Source of the DNA: Thermobifida alba | GTDB taxonomy: Bacteria > Actinomycetota > Actinomycetes > Streptosporangiales > Streptosporangiaceae | DNA length: 64,000 nt | Assembly: GCF_023208015.1 (NCBI RefSeq) | Contig: NZ_CP051627.1 | Coordinates: forward strand, 186,001-250,000 | Direction: 5' to 3' | Made by a program: the position numbers and the translations under genes | In this document: positions 1-11,020 of the stretch, piece by piece | How positions within the stretch are numbered: the first letter of the stretch is position 1 | Layout: the number at the start of each line of letters is the position of its first letter | The notes under the pieces: model-generated | What the model saw: only the letters and a program-made list of their open reading frames with translations | What the model was told of the DNA's origin: nothing | The model's database searches: none

Positions 1-852
1 CCGCGCGGCGGCGCCGAGCGCGAGGGGCCGTTCTCCAGTGAGGAGGAGCTGCGCCACCTGGTCGACCTGGCCGAGCGGGGGCACGTCATCGACCCCGAGG
101 AACGCCAGATGATCCACTCGGTGTTCCAGCTCGACGACACCACGGTGCGCGAGGTGATGATCCCGCGCACCGACATCGTCTTCCTGGACGGCGACGTCTC
201 CGTCGAGGAGGCCCTGGAGAAAGCGCTGAGCAGCGGCTACTCCCGCATCCCGGTGATCGGGGAGAGCCTCGACGACGTCGTCGGCATCGTCTACCTCAAG
301 GACGTCGTGGCGCGGATGTACGACGTCTGGCGGGACGGCGGCGGGGCTTTCGGCCACGGGCGCACGGTCCGCGAGCTCATGCGCGAGGCCACCTACGTGC
401 CCGACTCCAAACCCGTCGACGAGCTGCTGCGGGAGATGCAGCAGCAGCGCATCCACCTGGCGGTGGTGATCGACGAGTACGGCGGCACCGCCGGAATCGT
501 CACGATCGAGGACATCGTGGAGGAGATCGTCGGGGAGATCACCGACGAGTACGATGACGAGGTCCCGCCGATCGAACCGCTGGGCGAGGGCCGCGCCCGG
601 GTCACCGCGCGGCTTCCGGTGGGCGAACTCGCCGAACTGTTCGACGTGGAGATCGACGCGCCCGACGTGGACACCGTCGGCGGTCTGCTCGCCTACGCGC
701 TCGGCCGGGTCCCGGTCCCCGGCTCCACGACCGAGTACGCGGGGCTGCGGCTCGTGGCGGAGGACCCCGCGCGCCGCCGCCGCAAGACCGCCACGGTCCT
801 GGTGGAGCGGCTGACCGGGGCCGCGGAGTCGGCGGACCCAGACCAGACCTGA
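1..852 (+). CDS. CBS-domain/CorC-type membrane protein (HlyC/CorC family), 5' part missing
   Basis: The frame is open from the first base, so the start and the usual N-terminal DUF21 membrane domain lie upstream of the window. The visible 283 residues hold a tandem CBS pair. The first has the family motif MIPRTDIVFLD near residue 48; the second ends in VIDEYGGTAGIVTIEDIVEE near residue 156. A C-terminal CorC_HlyC domain follows (about residues 190-275). Family members bind adenosyl ligands in the CBS pair and are linked to Mg/Co transport or efflux at the membrane. The gene lies just upstream of a deaminase homologue and era, an order common in actinobacteria. Confidence 0.9.
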   Translation, partial: PRGGAEREGPFSSEEELRHLVDLAERGHVIDPEERQMIHSVFQLDDTTVREVMIPRTDIVFLDGDVSVEEALEKALSSGYSRIPVIGESLDDVVGIVYLKDVVARMYDVWRDGGGAFGHGRTVRELMREATYVPDSKPVDELLREMQQQRIHLAVVIDEYGGTAGIVTIEDIVEEIVGEITDEYDDEVPPIEPLGEGRARVTARLPVGELAELFDVEIDAPDVDTVGGLLAYALGRVPVPGSTTEYAGLRLVAEDPARRRRKTATVLVERLTGAAESADPDQT

Positions 853-872
853 CCGCAGGGAGGCGGTTTTCC

Positions 873-1223
873 GTGAGCAACACCACCTATGACGTCCAGG
901 ACCCCGAGGACGTCAAGCTGATCACCCTGGCCCGTTCCTCGCGGGCCCGCAACGGCGCCGCGGAGGGTGCGGCGGTGCGCGACGAGACGGGCCGCACCTA
1001 CGTGGCCACGACCGTCGCCCTGCCGTCGCTGCGCCTGAGCGCCGTGCAGGCCGCGGTGGCCGCCGCGGTCTCCAGCGGTGCGCAGCGCCTGGAAGCGGTC
1101 GTGGTGGTGAGCCAGGACGCGGAGTGGGCCGAGGCCGACCGCGCGGCGGCGGCCGACCTCGGCGCGGCGACCCTGGTGCTGGCCGCGCCCGACGGCACCC
1201 CGGTCCGCGTGGAGCGGACCTGA
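873..1223 (+). CDS. cytidine deaminase-like protein without zinc ligands
   Basis: Encodes 116 residues from a GTG start preceded by GGGAGGCGG at a good distance. The sequence resembles the cytidine-deaminase homologue that sits between CorC and era in actinobacteria. Where active deaminases have C-A-E and P-C-x-x-C, this protein has SLRLSAVQAAV and no cysteine at all, so it cannot bind the catalytic zinc in the usual way. It is probably a non-catalytic member whose role I cannot name. Only 20 bp separates it from the gene before and 16 bp from era, so the three are likely co-transcribed. Confidence 0.75.
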   Translation: MSNTTYDVQDPEDVKLITLARSSRARNGAAEGAAVRDETGRTYVATTVALPSLRLSAVQAAVAAAVSSGAQRLEAVVVVSQDAEWAEADRAAAADLGAATLVLAAPDGTPVRVERT

Positions 1224-1239
1224 GCGGTCACGGGAACCG

Positions 1240-2211
1240 GTGAGACTGGAAAGCATGGACGACCTCGACAGCACCACGCCGCTCCCGCCGCTGCCGATGG
1301 CCGCGCACCGGGAGGGCTACCGCAGCGGCTTCGTCTGTTTCGTCGGACGCCCCAACGTGGGCAAGTCGACGCTGATGAACGCCCTCGTCGGCCAGAAGGT
1401 GGCGATCACCAGCAACCGGCCGCAGACCACGCGGCGCACGGTGCGCGGCATCGTGCACCGCGAGGACGCGCAGCTGATCATCGTGGACACGCCGGGTCTG
1501 CACAAGCCGCGCACCCTGCTGGGGGAGCGGCTGGACAGCCTGGTGCGCTCCACCCTGGTGGAGGTCGACGTGATCGGCTTCTGCCTCCCCGCCGACGAGC
1601 CGATCGGACGCGGTGACACCTACATCGCCCGGGAGCTCGCCCAGCAGAAGGAGACCCCGGTCGTCGCGATCGTCACCAAGACCGACAAGGCCGACCGCCG
1701 GCGGATCGCCGAGCAGCTGGTGGCGGTCTCCCGGCTGGGGGAGTGGGCCGACATCGTCCCGGTCTCCGCAGAGAGCGGCTTCCAGCTGGGAGAGCTCACC
1801 GACGTGCTGTGCGGCCACCTCCCGGAGGGGCCGCCGCTGTATCCGGACGGCGACCTCACCGACGAGCCCGACGAGATGCTGGTGGCGGAACTGGTCCGGG
1901 AGGCCGCCCTGGAGGGGGTGCACGACGAGCTGCCGCACTCCATCGCGGTGGTGGTCGACGAGATGGCGCCGCGCGCGGGCCGGGACCTCATCGACATCCA
2001 CGCCTCGCTGTACGTGGAGCGCCCCAGCCAGAAGGCGATCGTCATCGGCACGAAGGGCGCCCGGCTGCGCGAGGTCGGCACCCGGGCACGCCGGCAGATC
2101 GAAGCGCTGCTGGGCAGCCGCGTCTACCTCGACCTGCGGGTGAAGGTCGCCAAGGACTGGCAGCGCGACCCCAAGCAGCTGCGCCGGCTGGGCTTCGACC
2201 AGCAGGTCTGA
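1240..2211 (+). CDS. era: GTPase Era
   Basis: Era is a ribosome-assembly GTPase that binds 16S rRNA through a C-terminal KH domain. The G1 motif GRPNVGKS is at residues 36-43, the G3 motif DTPG at 83-86 and the G4 motif TKTD at 146-149. The KH region around VIGTKGARLREVG and the family ending KDWQRDPKQLRRLGF are intact. The start is uncertain: GTG at 1240 is the longest option, ATG at 1255 has a GGA just upstream, and ATG at 1297 would still keep the whole GTPase domain. Length (323 aa) is normal for an actinobacterial Era. Confidence 0.95.
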   Translation: MRLESMDDLDSTTPLPPLPMAAHREGYRSGFVCFVGRPNVGKSTLMNALVGQKVAITSNRPQTTRRTVRGIVHREDAQLIIVDTPGLHKPRTLLGERLDSLVRSTLVEVDVIGFCLPADEPIGRGDTYIARELAQQKETPVVAIVTKTDKADRRRIAEQLVAVSRLGEWADIVPVSAESGFQLGELTDVLCGHLPEGPPLYPDGDLTDEPDEMLVAELVREAALEGVHDELPHSIAVVVDEMAPRAGRDLIDIHASLYVERPSQKAIVIGTKGARLREVGTRARRQIEALLGSRVYLDLRVKVAKDWQRDPKQLRRLGFDQQV

Positions 2212-2388
2212 CGGCGGCGGGGACGCGGGGTGCGCGGATTTCCTCCGGGGAGGCGGAGGAGGGGGCGGCGGTCCGCCCGAGTGTCCGGCCCGGCACCGGC
2301 GACCGGCGGCGGACCGCCGTGAGAACCGGACCGCGACGCCGGGGGAGCGGGGCCGTGTCCCGCGCCCGGCGCGGCGGCCGTGCGGCCG

Positions 2389-3228
2389 TCACCGGGGCCG
2401 GGCGGCCTGGTTGTTGAGGTCATCGGCCAGGTCACGGGCCGCCTGGCGCACCACGGGCGCGGCCTTGGCCACGAAGTCCCAGGTCATCCTGGATTCGGGG
2501 CCGGAGATGGAGACGGCCATCATCGCCGGGCCGCCCAGGATCGGCACGGCCAGGCAGCGCACGCCGACCTCCTGCTCCCCGTCGTCGACGGCGTAGCCGC
2601 GACTGCGCACCCGGGCCAGTTCGGCGGCGAACGCCTCCGGGGTGGTGATCGTGCGGTCGGTGGCCGCGGGCATCCCGGTGCGGCGGACCACGGCCAGCGC
2701 CTCGTCCTCGGGCAGCTGGGCCAGCAGCGCCTTGCCCACGCCCGCCGAGTGCGGCAGCACCCTCCGGCCGACCTCGGTGAACATGCGCATCGCGTGGGCC
2801 GACGGGACCTGGGCCACGTAGACCACCTGGTCGCCGTCGAGCATGGCCAGGTTGGCGGTCTCGCCGAGTTCGTCCACCAGGTGCGCCAGGTGCGGGCGGG
2901 CCCAGGCGCCCAGCAGGCGTGAGGCGCTCTCGCCCAGGCCGATCAGGCGCGGCCCCAGGGCGTAGCGGCGCGACGGCAGCTGCCGCACGTAGCCGTTGCC
3001 GACCAGGGAGCGGACGATGCGGTGGATCGTGGGCAGCGGCAGTCCCGAGGAGTGCGCGAGTTCGCTGAGCGAGGTCTCCCCGCCCGCTTCGGCCATGATC
3101 TCCAACAGGGTGAACGCGCGGTCCAGCGACTGCACCCCGCCGGAGCGTTCCCGCTTGCCCGCAGTGACGGCGGCCCCGTTCACACCGTCGAGTCCGGCGT
3201 CACCGGTCGCTGTCTGTGACGTCGTCAA
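2389..3228 (-). CDS. IclR-family transcriptional regulator
   Basis: A 279-residue IclR regulator. The N-terminal winged helix-turn-helix covers about residues 25-90 (SLDRAFTLLEIM... SGLPLPTIHRIVRSL). The C-terminal ligand domain follows, with PHSAGVGKALLAQLPE and GVRCLAVPI motifs typical of the AllR/GlcR-like branch. I chose the TTG start at 3228 because GGGAG lies 9 nt upstream and the domain begins soon after. The frame stays open further upstream but the residues there look random. It is convergent with era. The effector and targets cannot be read from the sequence; the 442-bp upstream gap may carry its operator. Confidence 0.88.
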   Translation of the reverse strand: MTTSQTATGDAGLDGVNGAAVTAGKRERSGGVQSLDRAFTLLEIMAEAGGETSLSELAHSSGLPLPTIHRIVRSLVGNGYVRQLPSRRYALGPRLIGLGESASRLLGAWARPHLAHLVDELGETANLAMLDGDQVVYVAQVPSAHAMRMFTEVGRRVLPHSAGVGKALLAQLPEDEALAVVRRTGMPAATDRTITTPEAFAAELARVRSRGYAVDDGEQEVGVRCLAVPILGGPAMMAVSISGPESRMTWDFVAKAAPVVRQAARDLADDLNNQAARPR

Positions 3229-3670
3229 AGGAATCAGCTCCCATCGCCGTGACCGACCGAGCTGACGGCCACATGAGTTCTCGGGACCCTCATTCTGCGG
3301 CACACGGAGCCGCGTCCGCGGGCACGGCGCCCGTGTTGCGCGGATCAAAGCCGCCGCCCGCACCGTACCGGGCACGGCGGTCCGGTCCACGGGGCGAAGG
3401 CTGCGCGTCGTCCACTCTTCCGAAGTGTAGAAGTTGACATCCGTCATGTGGAAGTGGTGGGGCGGAACAGCTGGTGGGCGCGGCGCCCGCCCGGTGCCCC
3501 GGTGGCCGTTTCCGGTCAGCACGCCCCCGGAGGTTTCGGAAGTCCCCAGGTGGGAAACCCCGGCGCCCCGTGGTGGAGGGGAGGCCGGGGGAACAGCGCT
3601 CACCAGGGGGAAACGGTGCCCTAGGATGCTCTCGCGATCGTGTCCCCCTACCCCCGAGGAGTGAGTTGAG
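3229..3670. other. 442-bp intergenic region between divergent IclR gene and a small membrane-protein gene
   Basis: No convincing gene is present. A TTGACA hexamer lies at 3434-3439 on the plus strand, close to an AT-richer patch with short CTTC/GAAG arms (CTTCCGAAGTGTAGAAG, about 3416-3432). I cannot pair it with a clear -10 box. The region must hold the promoters of the two divergent genes. Confidence 0.4.
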
Positions 3671-3997
3671 TTGATCATCTGGCGCGGCTGGGGAATCCTC
3701 GTTCTCCTCATGACAGGGCTCCCGGCGGGGCTGGGCGCCTTCGCGGCGCAGGCGCTGCTGGGCGAGGACATGGCGCAGCTCGGCGCGGGCATCGGGATCG
3801 TCGTGGGCGGTGTCGCCTCGTTCCTGGTCGGGCAGCGGCTCAACGCCCCCGTCCAGGGCTACCACCCCCAGACCGGGCAGCCGGTGCTGTACAAGAACCG
3901 GCACACGCTGTTCTTCATCCCCATGCAGTACTGCGGTGTCCTGCTGCTGGTCCTCGGTGCGGTCGTGGGGTTCACCAGCCTGCCGAACCTGCTGTAG
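3671..3997 (+). CDS. small two-helix membrane protein
   Basis: Encodes 108 residues from a TTG start with GAGGAG 9 nt upstream. It has a hydrophobic N-terminal helix and a glycine-rich second segment (residues 8-57), a short polar loop with YHPQTGQPVLYKNRHTLFFIP, then a last membrane helix (VLLLVLGAVVGF). I do not recognise a named function. Proteins of this shape are common next to leuA-type genes in actinobacteria, but the neighbourhood does not give a role. Confidence 0.7.
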   Translation: MIIWRGWGILVLLMTGLPAGLGAFAAQALLGEDMAQLGAGIGIVVGGVASFLVGQRLNAPVQGYHPQTGQPVLYKNRHTLFFIPMQYCGVLLLVLGAVVGFTSLPNLL

Positions 3998-4292
3998 TCC
4001 GGTCGGCTCCTCCCGGACGCGGGCAGACCCGTGGAGACCGCGGCCCGGGAGGGGCGGTCCGTCCGGTCGTCGCCGGACGGCCGGAGGGGACACGCGCCCC
4101 GCGCACCGGGCTGTGCGGGAAGGCCGCCCGCGGGGCAGGGAGGGGCGGGCGACGGCGCCCCGGGTGGGTGGTGTCCGTGACATTCCCCGCAATCCCCCTG
4201 TGACGTCGGGAGACGGCGGAGGTGTTGCGTAGCCTCGGGACGAGGTGCTCCGCCACGCCGTGGGGCAACGGTCTGCTAACGTTGGTTCCGTC
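3998..4292. other. intergenic region upstream of the leuA leader
   Basis: I see no gene here. A TAACGT hexamer at 4277-4282 could be the -10 box of the leuA promoter. Transcription would then start about 4289, almost at the leader ATG (4293), giving a leaderless transcript. No good -35 box is present. Confidence 0.35.
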
Positions 4293-6124
<1,832 letters not shown>

Positions 6125-6196
6125 GCCCGACGGCGGTGACCGGGCGCGGCGCGGGTCGTCCCCGCGCCGCGCCCGAGTACTGTGCCGCGTGGTTCG

Positions 6197-6255
6197 CGGA
6201 CGCGACGGAGCCCCGCCCCCTGCGTAGCCGGGAGGGCGGGGCTCCGTCGCGTCCG
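6197..6255. terminator. strong bidirectional terminator between leuA and the CAP-domain gene
   Basis: A perfect 22-bp inverted repeat (6197-6218 with 6234-6255; core GGAGCCCCGCCC) with a 15-nt loop lies between two convergent genes. Confidence 0.85.
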
Positions 6256-6268
6256 GACCGCGCTGCCG

Positions 6269-7126
6269 TCACTCCCGGCCGAACATCTGGGTCCAGGCGC
6301 CGTTGGCCTCGCCCACCCCCAGGGCGCGGTTCTCGCAGTTGAGGATGTTCTGCCGGTGGCCGGGACTGTTCATCCAGTCGCGCATGACCTGCTCGGCGGT
6401 GCGCTGCCCCTTGGCGACGTTCTCCCCGGACCACGCGTGGTAGCCCTGCGCGCGGGCGCGGTCCGCCGGGGAGCGGCCGTCGAGGCTGGTGTGCGACATG
6501 TAGTTGTTGCGGTCCATGTCCTCGCTGTGGAGCTGGGCGGCGGCGGTCAGCCGGTCGTCCGCGTGGACCGGAGGGCAGCCCGCCGCCGAGCGTTCCTCGT
6601 TGACCAGGGCGAAGACCTGGGCGCTCAACGTGTTCATGGTGCCGGCGGACCGGCCGCCACCGCCGGAGGACGACCCTCCGCCGCCTCCGCTCCCGCCCCG
6701 GGAGCCTCCCCCGCTGCCGCCGCCACCGCCGCCGGAGGAGGAGCCCCCGTCGTCGGAGCCGCTCTCCTCCGCCCGGGTCTCCACGCCGTCGAGCCGCTGC
6801 TCGGCCTGGGGGACGGGGGAGGGGGCGGCGGAGGGCTCGGCGGCCTCCGCCCCCGGCTCGGGACTGGGGAAGAACGCGGTGGGCAGCGAGGCGTCGTCGG
6901 GAAGCAGGGCGTCGGGCGCGTAGGCGGCCGGATCGCCGTCGGGCAGCGCCGTCGACCCGAGCAGCAGCACGGCGGCCAGGGCCAGCCCCGCCGGTACGGA
7001 CAGCAGGGCGGCGAGCAGCGGGCCCCGCCAGCGGCGTCGCGGACGGGTGGAGCGCCGTGCCCGGGAGCGGGCGCGGCGGCGCCGGTGCGACCGGGAGCCG
7101 AGCGGTGGATGCTCGTCCTCGGACAT
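6269..7126 (-). CDS. membrane-anchored CAP/SCP-domain protein (YkwD-like)
   Basis: Encodes 285 residues: a very basic N-terminus ([18 protein letters not shown]), one membrane segment (about 36-60), a long low-complexity linker of Gly/Ser/Pro, then a C-terminal CAP domain (about 165-285). The CAP motifs are visible: [60 protein letters not shown]. The domain would be displayed outside the membrane. Similar proteins of Gram-positives are linked to cell wall or sporulation, but the substrate is unknown. It faces leuA across the terminator. Confidence 0.85.
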   Translation of the reverse strand: MSEDEHPPLGSRSHRRRRARSRARRSTRPRRRWRGPLLAALLSVPAGLALAAVLLLGSTALPDGDPAAYAPDALLPDDASLPTAFFPSPEPGAEAAEPSAAPSPVPQAEQRLDGVETRAEESGSDDGGSSSGGGGGGSGGGSRGGSGGGGGSSSGGGGRSAGTMNTLSAQVFALVNEERSAAGCPPVHADDRLTAAAQLHSEDMDRNNYMSHTSLDGRSPADRARAQGYHAWSGENVAKGQRTAEQVMRDWMNSPGHRQNILNCENRALGVGEANGAWTQMFGRE

Positions 7127-7314
7127 TCGCCTGCCTCCGTTCGTGCGGGTGCATGGGGGACGGGGAAGTCGGATTCCCCCCGTGGGGGACGATCGTAGAC
7201 GAAAACGGGACCCAAAGTGTTATTCAGCCGAGATGTGCCCCAGGATTGCACAGGCCCGAAGCGGGGAAGCAGTCCGGGTTCGTCCCGGGGGGAGGCGTCG
7301 GCGACAATGGGGGA

Positions 7315-8046
7315 GTGAGCCTCTACCGCGACGAGGGCATCGTCCTTCGCACCCAGAAGCTGGGAGAGGCCGACCGCATCGTGACCCTGCTGACCCGACG
7401 CACCGGGCTGGTCCGCGCGGTCGGCAAGGGAGTCCGCCGCACCCGGTCCCGTTTCGGCGCTCGGCTGGAGCCGTTCAGCCATGTCGACCTGCAGCTCCAC
7501 ACCGGCAGAAGCCTCGACGTGGTCACCCAGGCCGACACCCTGCACGCCTACGGCAGCACCCTGGTCACCGACTATCCGCGCTACACCGCCGGGACCGCGA
7601 TGCTGGAGACCGCGGAGAAGATCGTGAGCGTGGAGAAGGACCCGGCGCTGCGGCAGTTCCTGCTGCTGTGGGGCGGACTGCGCACGCTCGCCGAGGGCTC
7701 CCACGACCCCCGTCTGGTCCTCGACGCCTACCTGCTGCGCTCCCTCGCCGTCGCCGGGTACGCCCCGGCTTTGGAAGAATGTGCCCGTTGCGGTGCGCAG
7801 GGCCCGCACCGGGAGTTCGCGGTGCACGCCGGAGGTATGGTGTGCTCGCTGTGCCGTCCCGCGGGCTCGGTCCGGCCGTCCCCCGCCGCGGTGGCGCTGA
7901 TGGCCGCGCTGCTGCGCGGCGACTGGGAGAGTGCCGACGCCAGTGCCGAGCGCGACCGTACCGAGTGCAGCGGCCTGGTCGCCGCCTACCTCCAGTGGCA
8001 CCTGGAGAACGGAATCCGATCTTTGCGCCTTGTGGAGCGTGCGTGA
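7315..8046 (+). CDS. recO: DNA repair protein RecO
   Basis: RecO loads RecA with RecF and RecR during recombinational repair. The 243-residue protein begins [27 protein letters not shown], the standard RecO OB-fold start. It has the C-terminal zinc-binding cysteines CARC (near 157) and CSLC (near 179). I placed the start at GTG 7315 because homology begins exactly there; the frame is open upstream. Its TGA overlaps the GTG of uppS, so the two are translationally coupled. Confidence 0.95.
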   Translation: MSLYRDEGIVLRTQKLGEADRIVTLLTRRTGLVRAVGKGVRRTRSRFGARLEPFSHVDLQLHTGRSLDVVTQADTLHAYGSTLVTDYPRYTAGTAMLETAEKIVSVEKDPALRQFLLLWGGLRTLAEGSHDPRLVLDAYLLRSLAVAGYAPALEECARCGAQGPHREFAVHAGGMVCSLCRPAGSVRPSPAAVALMAALLRGDWESADASAERDRTECSGLVAAYLQWHLENGIRSLRLVERA

Positions 8047-8894
8047 GTCCCAACACCGTCTTCTCGCCCAGGACCGCCCAACCGGAGCCGGTCCCGCCGC
8101 GGCCGCACCCCAGCGGCGCCCGTCCGCCCGAACTCCCCCGGGAACTCGTCCCCCGCCACGTGGCCATCGTCATGGACGGCAACGGCCGCTGGGCCAAGCA
8201 GCGCGGGCTGCCCCGCACGGAGGGGCACAAGGCCGGGGAGGCCTCCCTGTTCGACGTGATCGAGGGAGCGCTGGAACTGGGCGTGCCCTACCTGTCCGCC
8301 TACGCCTTCTCCACCGAGAACTGGAAGCGCTCGCCCGAGGAGGTGCGCTTCCTCATGGGCTTCAACCGCGACGTGATCCGCCGCCGCCGCGACGAGCTGC
8401 ACGCGCGCGGGGTCCGGGTGCGCTGGGCGGGACGGCAGGGGCGGCTGTGGAAGAGCGTCCTCAAGGAGCTCGCCGACGCCGAGGAGCTGACCAAGCACAA
8501 CACCAGGCTCACCCTCCAGTTCTGCGTGAACTACGGGGGGCGCGCGGAGATCGCGGACGCCGCCGCGGCGCTGGCGCGCGACGTCGCCGCGGGCCGGGTC
8601 AACCCGAACCGGGTCGACGAGGCCACGCTCGCCCGCTACCTGTACCAGCCGGACATCCCGGAGGTGGACCTGTTCGTGCGCTCCTCCGGCGAGCAGCGGT
8701 TCTCCAACTTCCTGCTCTGGCAGTCCTCCTACGCCGAGTTCGTGTTCCTCGACACGCTCTGGCCCGACTTCGACCGGCGGCACTTCTGGCACGCCTGCGA
8801 GATCTACGCCAGCCGGGACCGCCGCTACGGGGGAGCCGAACCCAACCCGGTGGAGCCGCCTCCGTCGTCCGCCGACGCGGAGGGGCCGCGCTGA
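8043..8894 (+). CDS. uppS: isoprenyl (polyprenyl) diphosphate synthase, cis-type
   Basis: Makes the cis-prenyl diphosphate lipid carrier used for cell-wall synthesis. The 283-residue protein has the catalytic [19 protein letters not shown] motif (near residues 41-59), [21 protein letters not shown], and the C-terminal [20 protein letters not shown] and AEFVF motifs of cis-prenyltransferases. GTG 8043 overlaps the recO stop (GTGA). The end overlaps the next gene by ATGA, so recO, uppS and the first SGNH hydrolase form one operon. Confidence 0.95.
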   Translation: MSPNTVFSPRTAQPEPVPPRPHPSGARPPELPRELVPRHVAIVMDGNGRWAKQRGLPRTEGHKAGEASLFDVIEGALELGVPYLSAYAFSTENWKRSPEEVRFLMGFNRDVIRRRRDELHARGVRVRWAGRQGRLWKSVLKELADAEELTKHNTRLTLQFCVNYGGRAEIADAAAALARDVAAGRVNPNRVDEATLARYLYQPDIPEVDLFVRSSGEQRFSNFLLWQSSYAEFVFLDTLWPDFDRRHFWHACEIYASRDRRYGGAEPNPVEPPPSSADAEGPR

Positions 8895-9694
8895 TGGGAG
8901 TGATCGACCCCGGAGCCCCGGTCGACTACGTGGCCGTCGGCGACAGCTTCACCGAGGGCGTGGGCGACTGGTACCCCGACGGCACGCCGCGCGGCTGGGC
9001 GGACCGCTTCGCCGAGCACCTGGCCGGACACGCCGGACGGGTGCGCTACGCCAACCTCGCCGTGCGCGGCAAGCTGATACGGCAGGTGATGGAGGAGCAG
9101 CTGCCCCGCGCGCTGGAGCTGCGGCCCACCCTGGCGACGTTCAGCGCGGGCGGCAACGACCTGCTGCGGCCGGGGAGCGACCCTGACCGGCTGGCGCGCG
9201 TCCTGGAGGTCGGGGTGCGCAGGCTGCGTGCGGTCGGCGCCGAGGTGGTGCTGTTCACCGGGGTCAACATCGCCACCGGGTACATGCGGGGGCTCATCGG
9301 CCGGTTCGCCCGCTACTACCTCAACATCCGCGCCGTCGCCGACCGGCACGGCTGCCACCTGGTCGACCAGTGGTCCATGCCGGTGCTGACCGATCCGCGC
9401 GCCTGGGACGCCGACCGGCTGCACCTGTCCGCCGAGGGGCACCGCAGGCTGGCGCTGCGGGTGTGCGAGGTGCTGGGCGTGCCCGCCGAAGGGGACTGGG
9501 ACGAGCCCTGGCCCGAGACCGAGCCGGTGCCCCGGAGCCGGGCGCTGCGCGAGGACGTGAACTGGGCCAGGGAGCACCTGGTGCCGTGGATCGGCCGGCG
9601 GCTGACCGGCCGCTCCTCCGGGGACTCCGTCACCGCCAAGCGCCCCGATCTGGAGGAGTACCCGCCCGTGACGGCGGTCGGACGCAGCGGCTGA
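8894..9694 (+). CDS. SGNH/GDSL hydrolase, first copy of a tandem pair
   Basis: A 266-residue SGNH hydrolase without a signal peptide. Block I is YVAVGDSFTEG (nucleophile Ser at residue 17), block III is SAGGNDLLRP and block V is DADRLHLSAEGHRRLALR (catalytic Asp/His). It overlaps uppS by ATGA. The next gene is a paralogue of nearly the same length. Substrate is unknown; cytoplasmic members include esterases and lysophospholipases. Confidence 0.88.
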   Translation: MGVIDPGAPVDYVAVGDSFTEGVGDWYPDGTPRGWADRFAEHLAGHAGRVRYANLAVRGKLIRQVMEEQLPRALELRPTLATFSAGGNDLLRPGSDPDRLARVLEVGVRRLRAVGAEVVLFTGVNIATGYMRGLIGRFARYYLNIRAVADRHGCHLVDQWSMPVLTDPRAWDADRLHLSAEGHRRLALRVCEVLGVPAEGDWDEPWPETEPVPRSRALREDVNWAREHLVPWIGRRLTGRSSGDSVTAKRPDLEEYPPVTAVGRSG

Positions 9695-9817
9695 GCCGGG
9701 ACGGCGGGACGTGGGGGGCCGGGGCCGTCGGGCGTGCTGTGAGAGGCGTGACAAAAACCGGCGACCCCGAAACCTACTGTCGCGTAACCGTGGCTTTACG
9801 ATGCATCATCGTCTACC

Positions 9818-10621
9818 ATGAGCGGCTTTCAGATCGGAAAGGACATCCTCTCCTACGTGGCTGTCGGTGACAGCTTCACCGAAGGACTCGACGACCCCTA
9901 TCCGGACAGCGCGGACTTTCCCTCGGGCCGCTACCGGGGCTGGGCGGACCGCTTCGCCGAGCACCTGGCCCGGCACGTGGGCGAACTGCGCTACGCCAAC
10001 CTCGCCGTGCGCGGCAAGCTGCTGCGCCAGATCCTCACCGAGCAGCTGCCCCGGGCCGTGGAGCTGAGCCCGGACCTGGTCACCCTCTGCGCGGGCGGCA
10101 ACGACATCCTCCGTCCCGGCTCCGACCCGGACGCGCTCGCCGACGCCTTCGAGAGCGGGGTCCGCAGGCTCCGCGACACCGGAGCGGACGTGGTCGTCTT
10201 CACCGGGTTCGACACCGGGTTCCAACCGGTCATGAAGCACCTGCGCGGCAAGGTCGCGACCTACAACATGCACCTGCGCGCCATCGCCGACCGCCACGGC
10301 TGCGCGGTGGTGGACCTGTGGAGCATGAAGATCTTCCAGGACCGCCGGGCCTGGAGCGCCGACCGGCTGCACCTGTCCGCCGAGGGGCACCGCAGGCTGG
10401 CGCTGCGGGTGTGCGAGGTGCTGGGCGTGCCCGCCGAGGGGGACTGGGACGAGCCCTGGCCGCAGCTGCCGCCGTCGCCCTGGCGGCAGGCCCGGCAGGA
10501 GGACCTGCGGTGGGCGAGGGAGCACCTGGTGCCGTGGATCGGCCGGCGGCTGACCGGCCGCTCCTCGGGCGACGGGCTGGCGCCCAAGCGCCCCCACCTG
10601 GAACCGCTCGTCCGGCGGTGA
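9818..10621 (+). CDS. SGNH/GDSL hydrolase, second copy
   Basis: Encodes 267 residues with the same SGNH blocks as its neighbour: YVAVGDSFTEGLDDP, CAGGNDILRPG and SADRLHLSAEGHRRLALR. It has its own 123-bp upstream gap, so it may have its own promoter. About 100 bp coding for the block V region (around 10363-10463) is virtually identical to the first copy, as is a stretch near 10525-10562, while the rest has diverged clearly. This points to a tandem duplication with later gene conversion. Confidence 0.88.
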   Translation: MSGFQIGKDILSYVAVGDSFTEGLDDPYPDSADFPSGRYRGWADRFAEHLARHVGELRYANLAVRGKLLRQILTEQLPRAVELSPDLVTLCAGGNDILRPGSDPDALADAFESGVRRLRDTGADVVVFTGFDTGFQPVMKHLRGKVATYNMHLRAIADRHGCAVVDLWSMKIFQDRRAWSADRLHLSAEGHRRLALRVCEVLGVPAEGDWDEPWPQLPPSPWRQARQEDLRWAREHLVPWIGRRLTGRSSGDGLAPKRPHLEPLVRR

Positions 10622-10633
10622 GGCCCCGCGGGG

Positions 10634-11020
10634 TCAGGTGCGGGCCTGCGCCACGCAGTCGGAGCAGGTGCCGAACAGCTCCAGGGTGTGGGTGAGGTCG
10701 ACGAAGCCGTGCCGGGCGGCCAGTTCGTCCGCCCAGTCCTCCACCGCCGGTCCCTCGATCTCCACGGCCTTGCCGCAGGAACGGCAGACCAGGTGGTGGT
10801 GGTGGGTGCGGGTGGCGCAGGCCCGGTAGACGGCCTCACCCTCGTTGGTCATCAGGACGTCCACCTCGCCCGCGTCGGTCAGGGCCTGCAGGGCGCGGTA
10901 GACGGTGGTCAGGCCGATCTTGGCTCCGTCGGCCCGCAGGGACGCGTAGAGGTCCTGGGCGCTGCGGAAGCCGCTGCTCCGGTGCAGTGCCTGGCGGACG
11001 GTCTCGCGACGTGTGCTCAT
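10634..11020 (-). CDS. zur: Fur-family zinc uptake regulator (Zur)
   Basis: A 128-residue Fur-family repressor with the N-terminal winged helix (TTVYRALQALTDAGEVDVL) and the metal-site motif RTHHHHLVCRSCGKAVEIEG. The C-terminal CSDC pair supplies the second half of the structural zinc site. It ends the znuCB-zur operon and overlaps znuB by 4 bp, so its targets very probably include this operon. The Zur-like box at 12735-12749 supports zinc rather than iron control. Confidence 0.9.
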   Translation of the reverse strand: MSTRRETVRQALHRSSGFRSAQDLYASLRADGAKIGLTTVYRALQALTDAGEVDVLMTNEGEAVYRACATRTHHHHLVCRSCGKAVEIEGPAVEDWADELAARHGFVDLTHTLELFGTCSDCVAQART

